Assembly (NCBI GenBank): GCA_900472625.1
Contig: UCIT01000051.1
Span: forward strand, 2,278-66,277
Direction: 5' to 3'
Source: Hyphomicrobiales bacterium
Lineage (GTDB): Bacteria > Pseudomonadota > Alphaproteobacteria > Rhizobiales > Rhizobiaceae
DNA: 64,000 nt
The notes under the pieces are model-generated. The model had not been told where the DNA came from and made no database searches. It saw nothing but the letters and a program-made list of their open reading frames with translations. Shown here piece by piece: positions 1 through 10,984 of this stretch. Every line of letters begins with the position of its first letter. Positions within the stretch are counted from its first letter, which is position 1. Made by a program: the position numbers and the translations under genes.

Positions 1-465
1 CTCGAACAGGTTGTCCAGCGTTTCGGCGGCGTCTTCCCCGTCGAGCAGCGGCGTGCCGAGCGGCGCGAAGCTGTTGGCCCAGACCCGGATGATCGACGGG
101 CCGACGGCGAAGCCGGGTTTTTCGACCGAAAACGGCATCAGCACGCGCAGGCGGCTGCGGGTGTCGTTCTGGTCGCGCAGCAGCGCGAAATTGACCTCGC
201 GATCGTCGAGACGGGGCATGGCGGGGGCGAGGAAGCGGCCGGTGAAGAAGACGTTGGGTTCCAGCGCGCGGTTGGAGAGGAAGTCCAGTTCGTCCTGCAG
301 GTCGTAGCCCAGCTTGCCCGAGTAGATGCTGAGTTCGCGCCCGGGGCGGCCGATCTCGACGCGGGCTTCGGCCTGCGGAACGTCGAATTTCAGTGATGCC
401 AGCTCGTTGACCATGCGGTTTGCCGTGGCGTCTGTCGTCTGGGAACCGGGAGGAGTGCGCACCAT
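1..465 (-). CDS. CelD/BcsL-like GNAT acetyltransferase, N-terminal part
   Basis: An open frame starts at the ATG at 465 and runs off the left edge, giving 155 residues of the N-terminus. It begins four bases after the flippase stop, so the two genes are probably co-transcribed. The visible part has the acidic segment DLQDELDFLSNRALEPNVFF followed by a region ending GPSIIRVWANSFAPLGTPLL. This resembles the N-terminal half of the rhizobial proteins annotated as cellulose-biosynthesis CelD/BcsL acetyltransferases. The acetyl-CoA site lies outside the window. The family call is from recognition only, and the polysaccharide context supports it. Confidence 0.6.
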   Translation of the reverse strand, partial: MVRTPPGSQTTDATANRMVNELASLKFDVPQAEARVEIGRPGRELSIYSGKLGYDLQDELDFLSNRALEPNVFFTGRFLAPAMPRLDDREVNFALLRDQNDTRSRLRVLMPFSVEKPGFAVGPSIIRVWANSFAPLGTPLLDGEDAAETLDNLFE

Positions 466-469
466 ACTG

Positions 470-1891
470 TCAGGCTTCCATGTCTTTGCCGGCAACAGCC
501 GGCTTGGCAAAGGCGAAGAGGGCGATGCCGAGCGCGTGGCGCACGGCGAGATGTAGCAGCACGGCTTCGACAGCCATGGCCGATGCGGTGGCGATTGCTG
601 CGCCCTCGATGCCGAAGTGCGGGATCAGCAGAACGTTGAGGACGACATTGGCCGTCAGCGCGCCGGCATAGAGCGCGACGCAGATGTTCTGCTTGCCCGA
701 CATCATCAGCAGCGTTTCGGCCGGGCCGACCAGCGCCTTGGCAAGGATGCCGGCGAGCAGGATGGCCATCAGCACATAGCCGGCGGTAAAAGCGCCGCCG
801 AACAGCGACAGCAGCAGATGGCCGGCGGCGAGCACCACGAGACCGACGCCGAGCGCCGGCCAGAAGGTCCACCTGGCGGCGTCGATGGCGGCTGCCGCCA
901 GCTGCTGGCGCGTGCCCTCCGCGATGATGCTGGAAAAGCGCGGGCCGGAGGCGGCCTTGACCGAGAAGTTGATGAAGTGCACCAGCGCCATGGTCTTGGC
1001 GGCGGCGAAGTAGATGGCGACGTCGTGCGGCTCCAGGAAGATGCCGACGACGACGACATCGGAATTGGTCAGTAGGAAGCTGACGCCCTCGATCAGGAAG
1101 ATTGGGAGGGCGACGCTTAGCCAGCTCAGGAAATCGATCTTGCGCGGCCCTGCGTGATAATGGCGGCGCAGGCGGATGAGGGTTGCCACATACTGGCCGA
1201 GCGCGGTGAGATAGGTGGCGACAAGCGCCGCCTGCATGGCTGTTACCGCCGTGTGCGGGGCGCCGAGGCCGATGGCGATCAGCATGCAGGAGATGATCAG
1301 GATTGGGCGGATGATGTAGACCGGGCTCAGCGCCATGACCGGCCAGTGGTTGGCGCGGGAGGTGCCCTCCAGGATATCGCCGAGCGCGATCATCGGCATG
1401 GCGAGCAGGCCGAGGAAGATCGGCACGACGTAGTAGCTCTGGATGCGGTCGCCGAACAGGTGCAGCGCGATCATGCCGACGGCCAGCACTAATGTGCCGG
1501 ACAGCAGGCCGAAGAGGCGGGCCGTGCCGGTCAGCCCACGGATTTCCTCGAAGGCGCCTGTTGCCTTGTACTGCGGCAGGAAGCGGACGATGGCGGTGTG
1601 GAAGCCGAGGCAGGAGAGATCGCCGAAGAGCACGATCAACACCCAGACGAAGACGAAGATGCCGTATTCGTATTCGCCCATCAGCCGGGCAAGGATGATC
1701 TGGGAGAGGAAGGCGAGGGCGGCGCTGATGACGCGGATGGCAAAGGCCGTCAGCGCCATGCGGCGGGCGGCGGCCTTCTCGCCGCGTTCGGTCAGCACGT
1801 CGCCAAGAATGCGCAGCACGCGACCACCCGCAGGACGCAGGCCCGCCGGTAGCATCTTTTCCGCTGTCTCGATGACCGCCATAATGGACAC
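470..1891 (-). CDS. polysaccharide flippase (oligosaccharide flippase/MOP family)
   Basis: This 473-residue protein has about twelve to fourteen hydrophobic segments, for example FAIRVISAALAFLSQIILA near residue 50 and YYVVPIFLGLLAMPMIALG in the middle. That layout is typical of Wzx-like MOP-superfamily exporters, which move lipid-linked sugars across the inner membrane. The GTG at 1891 has GAGAG six bases upstream. An ATG three codons in (1882) lacks a visible ribosome site. The downstream CelD/BcsL-like gene suggests exopolysaccharide or lipopolysaccharide export. The exact substrate cannot be told. Confidence 0.82.
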   Translation of the reverse strand: MSIMAVIETAEKMLPAGLRPAGGRVLRILGDVLTERGEKAAARRMALTAFAIRVISAALAFLSQIILARLMGEYEYGIFVFVWVLIVLFGDLSCLGFHTAIVRFLPQYKATGAFEEIRGLTGTARLFGLLSGTLVLAVGMIALHLFGDRIQSYYVVPIFLGLLAMPMIALGDILEGTSRANHWPVMALSPVYIIRPILIISCMLIAIGLGAPHTAVTAMQAALVATYLTALGQYVATLIRLRRHYHAGPRKIDFLSWLSVALPIFLIEGVSFLLTNSDVVVVGIFLEPHDVAIYFAAAKTMALVHFINFSVKAASGPRFSSIIAEGTRQQLAAAAIDAARWTFWPALGVGLVVLAAGHLLLSLFGGAFTAGYVLMAILLAGILAKALVGPAETLLMMSGKQNICVALYAGALTANVVLNVLLIPHFGIEGAAIATASAMAVEAVLLHLAVRHALGIALFAFAKPAVAGKDMEA

Positions 1892-1987
1892 GCAAAACTC
1901 TCTGGCAAATCGTCCTTAGAGTAGTGGCACGGCAGCGTTAAGAAACGGTTGTGACTTGATAAAACGGCTTAACTTCTCAGCGGGCCG

Positions 1988-3082
1988 TTACCTGCCGCCA
2001 AGCGCTATCGCCCTGCCGATCAGGACGTCGAGAATCGCGGGGTAGCTGATGCCGGATGCCGCCATCGCCTTGGCATACATGCTGATATCGGTGAAGCCGG
2101 GGATGGTGTTGAGCTCGTTGACGACGAAGGACATGTCGGGCGTCAGGAAGAAATCGACCCGCGCCATGCCGTCGCAGCCGAGCGCCTTGAAGGCGCGGCC
2201 CGCGGTCTCGCGCATCCGGTCCTCGATCTCCTTCGGCAGTTGCGCCGGAACGCGCAGGGCAGCACCATCCTCGTCAATATACTTGGCCTCGTAGCTGTAG
2301 AAGCCGTGGCTTTCGGCCGGGGCGATTTCGCCGGGCAGCGAGACGAAGATCTCGCCATCCGCATGTTCGAGCACGCTGAACTCGATCTCGCGGCCGGCGA
2401 CGAACTCCTCGGCGAGTAGCTTGCTGTCATGCCTGAAGCCTTCGGCGAGTGCCGCCGTGAATTCCGCGCTGTTCCTGACCTTGCTGACGCCGACCGAGGA
2501 TCCCTGGCGGGCCGGCTTGATGAAGAGCGGAAGGCCGAGCGTTTCGACGAGGTCCTCGAAGCGTGGCACGGTGCGTTCATCGATGCAGACGCCCGTTGCC
2601 ACCGGCAGGCCGGCGTCCCGCAGAAGGCGCTTGGCGATGTCCTTGTCGATCGCGGTGACAGAGCCTAGCAGTCCGCAGCCGGCCAGCGGAACGCGGGCAA
2701 CGGCCGCCAGCCCCTGCACCGAGCCATCCTCGCCATGCATGCCGTGCAGGACGGGGAACAGAACATCGATGGCGGGAATCTCGTAAGGCTGCGCGCCTGC
2801 GGGGATGGCAAGCAGGCGTCCTTGTCCGCCAGGCAGCAGGCTGATTTCCACGGCTTCCTCGACCCTCGCGGCAGTTTTTAGCTCCGTGCCGTCAGGGATG
2901 AGCAGCCATTGTCCCTCCCTGGTCACGAAAATCGGAAGCACATCGTACCTGGTAGGATCGAGCGCGCCGACGACATTGGTGGCCGAGAGGATCGAGACGT
3001 CGTGCTCCGGCGAGCGGCCGCCGAACAGGATGGCGATGCGCAGGCGGCTGTCTGAAGATGGCGATATGTCTTTAGTCGGCAT
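1988..3082 (-). CDS. ddl: D-alanine--D-alanine ligase
   Basis: Ddl joins two D-alanines with ATP in the cytoplasm to make the dipeptide end of the peptidoglycan stem. The 364-residue protein has the expected ATP-grasp parts: an N-terminal LFGGRSPEHDVSI motif (about 20-32), HGMHGEDGSVQG (about 115-126), the ATP-binding loop KPARQGSSVGVSKV (about 190) and the metal-binding end VNELNTIPGFT (about 325). It is a DdlA-type length. It lies 36 bp after the C39-like gene on the same strand. Rhizobia usually carry another copy in the mur/fts cluster, so this may be a second ligase, but that cannot be checked here. Confidence 0.93.
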   Translation of the reverse strand: MPTKDISPSSDSRLRIAILFGGRSPEHDVSILSATNVVGALDPTRYDVLPIFVTREGQWLLIPDGTELKTAARVEEAVEISLLPGGQGRLLAIPAGAQPYEIPAIDVLFPVLHGMHGEDGSVQGLAAVARVPLAGCGLLGSVTAIDKDIAKRLLRDAGLPVATGVCIDERTVPRFEDLVETLGLPLFIKPARQGSSVGVSKVRNSAEFTAALAEGFRHDSKLLAEEFVAGREIEFSVLEHADGEIFVSLPGEIAPAESHGFYSYEAKYIDEDGAALRVPAQLPKEIEDRMRETAGRAFKALGCDGMARVDFFLTPDMSFVVNELNTIPGFTDISMYAKAMAASGISYPAILDVLIGRAIALGGR

Positions 3083-3118
3083 GGTGGCGGATCCCCCTCA
3101 GGATGGATGGTCGTGGTG

Positions 3119-3739
3119 TCAGAGCGTGATGGCCACGCCGCGACTGGCAAAGAAGCGATCGAAGGTTGCGATCGGCAATTCGACGTCGGCCTGGCTGGCC
3201 TCGTCGTGGCCGGACGGGTTGTGAAAGCGGATGGTGTCCGGTGTGGCCGCCGTCACCAGCACAAGATGGCCGCCCTTTGTCGGCGGTGCGCGGTCCGGCC
3301 AGCGGATCTGGCTGTTGACCGATGCGATGAAGGCGCTGTTTTTGGCGAGCACATCGGGGATCCCAGATGTCGCAAGGCCGGTGATCGTTTCGGCGCGGAG
3401 GTTGAATCTTTCTGCAACGAAGGTGACGAACGGCGCGTAGATCAGGCCCTTGATGGTGTCGCCCGTCTCGTTGACGACGTAGCCGCCGAAGGCGGTGCAG
3501 CCGCGCGCCAGATCGATCGTCCGGTGCAGCTCGCCGCGCGCGGCAAGCGCCATCTTGAGGCAGGCCATGCCGCAGATGTTGACCGCCCAGCGGGCATATT
3601 CTTCAGGGGTATCGGCGCCGGATTGCCGCCATAGCGGATCGCGCAGCAGGGCGCTCGCACCTTCGGCCAGAACCGGCAGCGTCATCGACGCGGTTTCCCA
3701 CTGGCTGAAATAGGGGACGGTCCGGGTGGCTGTGTTCAT
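3119..3739 (-). CDS. C39-family (papain-fold) cysteine peptidase-like protein
   Basis: The 206-residue protein has the layout of stand-alone C39-like domains. A candidate nucleophile, Cys56, sits in NICGMACLKMAL, which aligns with the family CGPA motif. A candidate histidine is in KGGHLVLVTAA, followed by HNPSGH as the Asp/Asn position. There is no signal peptide, transmembrane segment or ABC domain, so it is not a bacteriocin exporter. It lies just upstream of ddl, so a link to peptidoglycan or peptide processing is possible but is inference. The family call is moderately firm. The substrate is unknown. Confidence 0.7.
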   Translation of the reverse strand: MNTATRTVPYFSQWETASMTLPVLAEGASALLRDPLWRQSGADTPEEYARWAVNICGMACLKMALAARGELHRTIDLARGCTAFGGYVVNETGDTIKGLIYAPFVTFVAERFNLRAETITGLATSGIPDVLAKNSAFIASVNSQIRWPDRAPPTKGGHLVLVTAATPDTIRFHNPSGHDEASQADVELPIATFDRFFASRGVAITL

Positions 3740-3878
3740 GGCGTTCCTTACGCTGCAATCACATTCGATCGGCTTGCAAGCTCGGGGAACAAGATGACGG
3801 ATTTGCGGCTGAAATTTGCGCGGATCATGAAATCAGGAGTTGTGAATGTCCCGGTGACGTCATGCCGGCAGATACGAA

Positions 3879-3912
3879 GAAGCCCCCGCGTCATGTCTGG
3901 CGCGAGGGCTTC
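3879..3912 (-). terminator. hairpin terminator of secA
   Basis: Read on the minus strand, a stem of about 12 bp (GAAGCCCTCGCG pairing with CGCGGGGGCTTC, one G-T pair) with a 10-base loop lies 21 bp after the secA stop. It is followed by TTCGTATC rather than a pure T run. This is probably an intrinsic terminator that separates secA from the C39-like gene. Confidence 0.6.
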
Positions 3913-3933
3913 GATGTCAGGTCACGGCTGGCC

Positions 3934-6642
<2,709 letters not shown>

Positions 6643-6756
6643 ACGAGTGGTCCTTTCTGAATATTCATCCCGGACTTTTCGTCTGGGCTGCCCGGCCGAA
6701 TTTCGGGCGCACTGATCGAAACGCCAGGAAACTTTTCTGGACGCGAGGGTGCGTGA

Positions 6757-6785
6757 CAGATAAGAGGGGGGTCGAATGATGTCAA
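6757..6785 (-). promoter_or_regulatory. secA: sigma70-type promoter of secA
   Basis: On the minus strand there is a perfect -35 TTGACA (6780-6785), a 17-base spacer and a -10-like TATCTG (6757-6762), about 115 bp before the secA start. Spacing and hexamers fit the rhizobial housekeeping consensus. Confidence 0.65.
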
Positions 6786-6887
6786 CGGATTTGGCTGATA
6801 TAGAAAGGCCACATTCCAGTGTTGATGGCTGTTTCAGGCTGGATTCATGAAGTTGAAGCCGGTGGTTTAACTGTGAAGGAATATTTG

Positions 6888-7775
6888 ATGTTGAACTACA
6901 ACAGAATCGCCGTGATGGCGCTTGCTACATTCGTTGCCTTCCAGGCGCCGGTGCGTGCGGAAGACAAGCCGGATGCAGTTGTTGCCAAGGTCGGCGATGC
7001 TGATATCCATCAGTCGGAACTCGACCTCGCCATTGCCAACCTCGACCCGCAGCTGGCGCAGCTGCCCGACGACCAGAAAAAGGTCGCCGCCCTGTCGGCC
7101 GCCATCGACGTGAAGCTGCTGTCCAAGGACGCAGCGGCAGAAAAGCTCGACCAGTCGGACGAATTCAAGAAGCGCATGCAGTATCTCGCCGACCGCGAGC
7201 TGCACAACGCCTACTTCAAGAAGCACGTCGTCGACACCGTCACCGACGCCGAAGTCAAGGCACGCTACGACAAGGAAGTCGCAGCCCTTCCGAAGCAGGA
7301 AGAAGTGCACGCCCGCCACATCCTCGTGAAGACCGAGGACGAAGCCAAGGACGTCATTAAGCAGCTCGACGCCGGCAAGAACTTTGCCGATCTGGCCAAG
7401 GAAAAGTCCACCGACCCGAACAAGGCTGACGGCGGCGATCTCGGCTATTTCACCAAGGGCCGCATGGTCAAGGAATTCGAAGACGCAGCCTTCGCGCTCG
7501 ACAAGGGCACCTACACCAAGACCCCTGTGAAGACCGATTTCGGCTATCACGTCATCCTCGTCGAGGACAAGCGCGACGCCGCTCCTCCGGCCTACGACCA
7601 GGTCAAGGATCAGGTTCGTCAGCTCGTCATGCGCGACAAGTATCTTGCGCTTCTGACCGCCGCCAAGGAAAAGTCCAAGATCGACATCACGGACGAAGCC
7701 CTGCGCAAGGGTTACGAGGACGCCAACAAGCAGCCGCAGCCGGGCGATGCGCCCGCCGCCTCGGCCCAGCAGTAA
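6888..7775 (+). CDS. exported parvulin-type peptidyl-prolyl isomerase
   Basis: This periplasmic foldase catalyses proline cis-trans isomerisation. The ATG at 6888 is chosen because AAGGA lies seven bases upstream and the following residues form a signal peptide ending VRA|ED near residue 25. A SurA-like N-terminal helical part is followed by the rotamase domain: EEVHARHILVKTEDEAKD near 140, GGDLGYFTKGRMVKEFEDAA near 185 and TDFGYHVILVEDKR near 220. The tail is rich in Pro, Gln and Ala. At 295 residues it matches the rhizobial PpiC/PrsA-like proteins. Confidence 0.92.
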   Translation: MLNYNRIAVMALATFVAFQAPVRAEDKPDAVVAKVGDADIHQSELDLAIANLDPQLAQLPDDQKKVAALSAAIDVKLLSKDAAAEKLDQSDEFKKRMQYLADRELHNAYFKKHVVDTVTDAEVKARYDKEVAALPKQEEVHARHILVKTEDEAKDVIKQLDAGKNFADLAKEKSTDPNKADGGDLGYFTKGRMVKEFEDAAFALDKGTYTKTPVKTDFGYHVILVEDKRDAAPPAYDQVKDQVRQLVMRDKYLALLTAAKEKSKIDITDEALRKGYEDANKQPQPGDAPAASAQQ

Positions 7776-7788
7776 GATCATCCATCGA

Positions 7789-7809
7789 GGGCCCGGTTTT
7801 TCCGGGCCC
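7789..7809 (+). terminator. hairpin after the parvulin gene
   Basis: A perfect 8-bp stem GGGCCCGG/CCGGGCCC with a TTTTT loop sits 13 bp after the stop. The tail is TTCC, so it may only partly end transcription before argJ, which starts 31 bp later. Confidence 0.6.
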
Positions 7810-7840
7810 TTCCATATCCCTTTCTTGCAGGTCGATCATC

Positions 7841-9082
7841 ATGTCCGGTTCCGTCTCCCCGCTCGCCCCGAAAACCTTCGCTTCCGTGCCCGCGCTGCGC
7901 GGCGTTCGCATGGCCACCGCGTCCGCCGGGATCAAGTACAAGAACCGCACGGATGTGCTGATGATGGTGTTCGACAAGCCTGCCTCCGTTGCCGGCGTCT
8001 TCACCCGCTCGAAGTGCCCTTCGGCGCCGGTTGATTTCTGCCGCGCCAACCTGGCCGGCGGTGTCGCCCGCGCCGTCGTCGTCAATTCCGGCAATGCCAA
8101 TGCGTTCACCGGCGCCAAGGGTCGTGACGCCACCGCGCTGACCGCTAAGTCCGCCGCATCAGCCGTCGGCTGCAGCGAGAGCGAGATCTTCCTGGCATCG
8201 ACGGGCGTGATCGGCGAACCGCTCGACGCCACCAAATTCTCCGGCGTGCTCGACACGCTCTATTCGGATGCGACCGGCGATTTCTGGTTCGAGGCCGCCA
8301 AGGCGATCATGACCACGGACACCTATCCGAAGGTTGCGACCCGCACAGCCGAGATCGGCGGTGTGACAGTTTCGATCAACGGCATCGCCAAGGGCGCCGG
8401 CATGATCGCGCCCGACATGGCGACGATGCTCTCCTTCGTCGTCACCGACGCCGATATCGCACCGGCAGCGTTGCAGGCGATGCTGTCCGCGGGCGTCGAT
8501 CCGACCTTCAATTCGATGACCGTCGACAGCGACACGTCGACCTCCGATACGCTGATGCTGTTTGCCACGGGTGCCGCCGCGGAAGACGGCCAGGCGCGTG
8601 TCGAAACCGCTGACGATCCGCGGCTGGCCTCGTTCCGCGCCGCGCTCAACGATCTCCTCAAGGATCTGGCGCTGCAGGTCGTGCGCGATGGCGAAGGCGC
8701 CACCAAGATGCTCGAGATCACCGTGACCGGCGCCGAAAGCGATGCCGCCGCCAAGGTGATCGCGCTGTCGATCGCCAATTCGCCGCTGGTCAAGACCGCA
8801 GCCGCCGGCGAGGACGCCAACTGGGGTCGTATCGTCATGGCCGTCGGCAAATCCGGCGAAATGGCCGATCGCGACCGCCTCGCCATCTGGTTCGGCGACG
8901 TGCGCGTTGCCGTCAATGGCGAACGCGATGCGGGCTACTCGGAAGAGGCCGCGTCCAACGTGATGAAAAAGCAGGATATTCCGGTGAAGGTCGAAATCGG
9001 CCTCGGCAATGGAACGGCAACGGTCTGGACGTGCGACCTGACAAAGGAGTATGTCGCCATCAACGGTGACTACCGGAGCTGA
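7841..9082 (+). CDS. argJ: bifunctional glutamate N-acetyltransferase/ornithine acetyltransferase ArgJ
   Basis: ArgJ recycles acetyl groups in arginine synthesis by moving them from N-acetylornithine to glutamate, and can also acetylate glutamate from acetyl-CoA. The 413-residue protein carries STGVIGEPLD near 125 and the self-cleavage region KGAGMIAPDMATMLSFVVTD near 185-204, where the Thr of MATM becomes the new N-terminal nucleophile. DSDTSTSDTLMLFATG is near 230 and GEDANWGRIVMAVGKSG near 325. It heads a plus-strand group with the GNAT and Nudix genes. Confidence 0.96.
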   Translation: MSGSVSPLAPKTFASVPALRGVRMATASAGIKYKNRTDVLMMVFDKPASVAGVFTRSKCPSAPVDFCRANLAGGVARAVVVNSGNANAFTGAKGRDATALTAKSAASAVGCSESEIFLASTGVIGEPLDATKFSGVLDTLYSDATGDFWFEAAKAIMTTDTYPKVATRTAEIGGVTVSINGIAKGAGMIAPDMATMLSFVVTDADIAPAALQAMLSAGVDPTFNSMTVDSDTSTSDTLMLFATGAAAEDGQARVETADDPRLASFRAALNDLLKDLALQVVRDGEGATKMLEITVTGAESDAAAKVIALSIANSPLVKTAAAGEDANWGRIVMAVGKSGEMADRDRLAIWFGDVRVAVNGERDAGYSEEAASNVMKKQDIPVKVEIGLGNGTATVWTCDLTKEYVAINGDYRS

Positions 9083-9089
9083 GTTTGCA

Positions 9090-9872
9090 TTGACCGAAAC
9101 ATCCCCCAAGAAGGCAAATCTGCCGCTGGTGCGCCGGCTGGAAGCTGTCGGTTTCCGGGCCTGGCCCGCCTCGTCAGTGGTCTATGACGGCAGCTGGCAG
9201 GTGCGGCTGACGGCGGGGCATCCGTCGAACCGGCTGAACTCGATCGTGCCGCTCGACCCGTCCGACCATCGCGACGTCGAGATCCGCCTCGCCAAGGCCA
9301 GCCGCAAGTTCGAGGCCTATGGCCGTCCCGCCGTGCTCAGGCAGACGCCGCTGGCCTCGCCCGTGCTGATCGACGTCATCAAGGCGGAAAACTGGACGCC
9401 GTTCGACGAGACGATCGTCATGACCTGCGATCTGACCAATGCCGAACTGCCCGACACGCTCGACCATCTGCCAACGCACGACATCAGCCGCTTCGTCGAT
9501 GCCAACCTGGCGACCGATCAGGTGTCGCCGAAGCTGAAACCGGCGCTGGCCGAAGTGATCAACGCGATCAAGCCGCCATCCGGGCTGTTCATGATCGAGG
9601 ATCCGGCGACGGGGCCGCTGGCGACCGTTCTCTGCGTGCAGGACAACGACCTTGCCGGCATCATGTCGCTCTCCGTCACGCCGCAGCGCCGCCGCGAAGG
9701 GCTGGGGCTGGAAATCCTGACGTCTGCGCTTCGCTGGGCGCGGATGCGCAGCGCCCGCTCCGCCTGGCTGCAGGTCAAGAACGGCAATGTGCCGGCGATC
9801 GCGCTTTACCAGCAGCTCGGCTTCACCGAGGCCTACCGCTATTCCTACTGGCGACGGGATCTGACCTCATGA
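9090..9872 (+). CDS. GNAT family N-acetyltransferase
   Basis: The protein is 260 residues if translation begins at the TTG at 9090 (MTETSPKKANLP). An ATG at 9051 would overlap argJ by 32 bp and has its AAGGAG only one base away, so I prefer the TTG. The C-terminal half shows the acetyl-CoA fold: AGIMSLSVTPQRRREGLGLE and then LQVKNGNVPAIALYQQLGFT. The N-terminal third is less typical. It lies between argJ and mutT with a 4-base overlap to the latter, so all three are probably translated from one message. The acceptor substrate is unknown. Confidence 0.85.
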   Translation: MTETSPKKANLPLVRRLEAVGFRAWPASSVVYDGSWQVRLTAGHPSNRLNSIVPLDPSDHRDVEIRLAKASRKFEAYGRPAVLRQTPLASPVLIDVIKAENWTPFDETIVMTCDLTNAELPDTLDHLPTHDISRFVDANLATDQVSPKLKPALAEVINAIKPPSGLFMIEDPATGPLATVLCVQDNDLAGIMSLSVTPQRRREGLGLEILTSALRWARMRSARSAWLQVKNGNVPAIALYQQLGFTEAYRYSYWRRDLTS

Positions 9873-10282
9873 GTGAGCCGGTCCGCAGCATTCTTCTCGT
9901 CGTCGCCTGCGCGCTGATCGATGCCGACGGCCGCATCCTCCTGGCGCAGCGCCCGGAGGGGAAATCGCTGGCTGGTCTCTGGGAGTTTCCCGGCGGCAAG
10001 GTCGAGCCCGGCGAGACGCCCGAGGAGACGCTGGTGCGCGAGCTTCACGAGGAGCTCGGCATCACCACGAAAGTCGCCTGCCTGGCGCCGCTCAGCTTCG
10101 CCAGCCACACCTACGAAAAATTCCATCTGCTGATGCCGCTCTACGTCTGCCGACGCTTCGAGGGCATTCCGCACGGCAAGGAAGGACAGGCCATCAAGTG
10201 GGTCAAGCCGCAGGCTCTGCGCGATTACCCGATGCCGCCCGCCGACGAACCGCTGATTCCGGTTCTGCAGGACCTACTTTAG
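9869..10282 (+). CDS. mutT: (deoxy)nucleoside triphosphate pyrophosphohydrolase, MutT type
   Basis: The 137-residue Nudix protein has a complete Nudix box starting GGKVEPGETPEETLVRELHE and ending ELGI (about residues 45-68), with all catalytic Glu and Arg residues present. The nearby signature LAGLWEFPGGK is typical of MutT, which removes 8-oxo-dGTP from the nucleotide pool. Its ATG overlaps the GNAT stop (ATGA), suggesting translational coupling. Confidence 0.92.
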   Translation: MSEPVRSILLVVACALIDADGRILLAQRPEGKSLAGLWEFPGGKVEPGETPEETLVRELHEELGITTKVACLAPLSFASHTYEKFHLLMPLYVCRRFEGIPHGKEGQAIKWVKPQALRDYPMPPADEPLIPVLQDLL

Positions 10283-10405
10283 AGATTTCTGCAATATTAG
10301 AATTCATGTGCCGATTTGGCTGTGGATATTAATCGATCGTTTAACACCTTCTGCCAAAGATCGGCCTCAATCAAGCAACTGGCATGTGTGTAGAAGGCTT
10401 GACGC

Positions 10406-10741
10406 ATGGACGACGATTTCTGGAAAGCAGTTCGGGAGAAAGAGCAGGCTTCGGTTTCCTCACGCAAGACGGGGGCGCTGAATATCGCCTTGCTGTTTGG
10501 TACGGCTGTCGTGGCACTGACCCTCATTCTGACACCGATGCTCGCCGACAGGTCGAAGTCGAGCGTGTTCGCCAGTGCGCCGCCTGAATTCGATACCATC
10601 ACGACAGGTTCGATTCCCAAGACAGAGAGTGGTCCCAAGACCGAAAACGGCAAGCGCTACACGATCCGTCGCAGCGTCCTTCAGGACACGCCCGGCTCCG
10701 TCTGCGTCGTTCAGGGCTATGGCGGCGGAGTTGGCTGCTGA
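10406..10741 (+). CDS. small single-pass membrane protein of unknown function
   Basis: The 111-residue protein has a charged N-terminus (MDDDFWKAVREKEQ), one hydrophobic segment at about residues 24-44 (ALNIALLFGTAVVALTLILT), a Ser/Thr/Pro-rich middle and a C-terminus ending in VCVVQGYGGGVGC. I recognise no domain. It lies 60 bp upstream of an Flp-type pilin gene on the same strand and could share its message. A role in pilin handling is only a guess. Confidence 0.7.
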   Translation: MDDDFWKAVREKEQASVSSRKTGALNIALLFGTAVVALTLILTPMLADRSKSSVFASAPPEFDTITTGSIPKTESGPKTENGKRYTIRRSVLQDTPGSVCVVQGYGGGVGC

Positions 10742-10801
10742 GGGCGAGGGGCTCTTGGCAGTGAAGACAACAAAATTGCGATAATACGCAAAGGACGGAC
10801 G

Positions 10802-10972
10802 ATGGGACATCTCAGGGCATTCATCGCAGATCTCAAAGGTGCCACTGCCGTCGAATACGGCCTCCTGGCCGCCGTCATTTCAGTGGCGATCCTCGCCGGC
10901 GTCGGCGCCATCGGCAACAATGTCGGCAATCTGTTCCTCAAGACAGCCAACAGCATGACACTGGTCAACTGA
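10802..10972 (+). CDS. Flp family type IVb pilin
   Basis: This is a 56-residue prepilin. After a short leader MGHLRAFIADLKG, cleavage would fall before ATAVEYGLLAAVISVAILAG. The -1 Gly, the +5 Glu-Tyr pair and the following hydrophobic helix are the hallmarks of Flp pilins assembled by Tad systems. A purine-rich AAAGGACG lies just before the ATG. No prepilin peptidase, ATPase or Cpa/Tad gene is nearby, so it would depend on a machine encoded elsewhere. Confidence 0.85.
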   Translation: MGHLRAFIADLKGATAVEYGLLAAVISVAILAGVGAIGNNVGNLFLKTANSMTLVN

Positions 10973-10984
10973 GATCAGTTCGAC

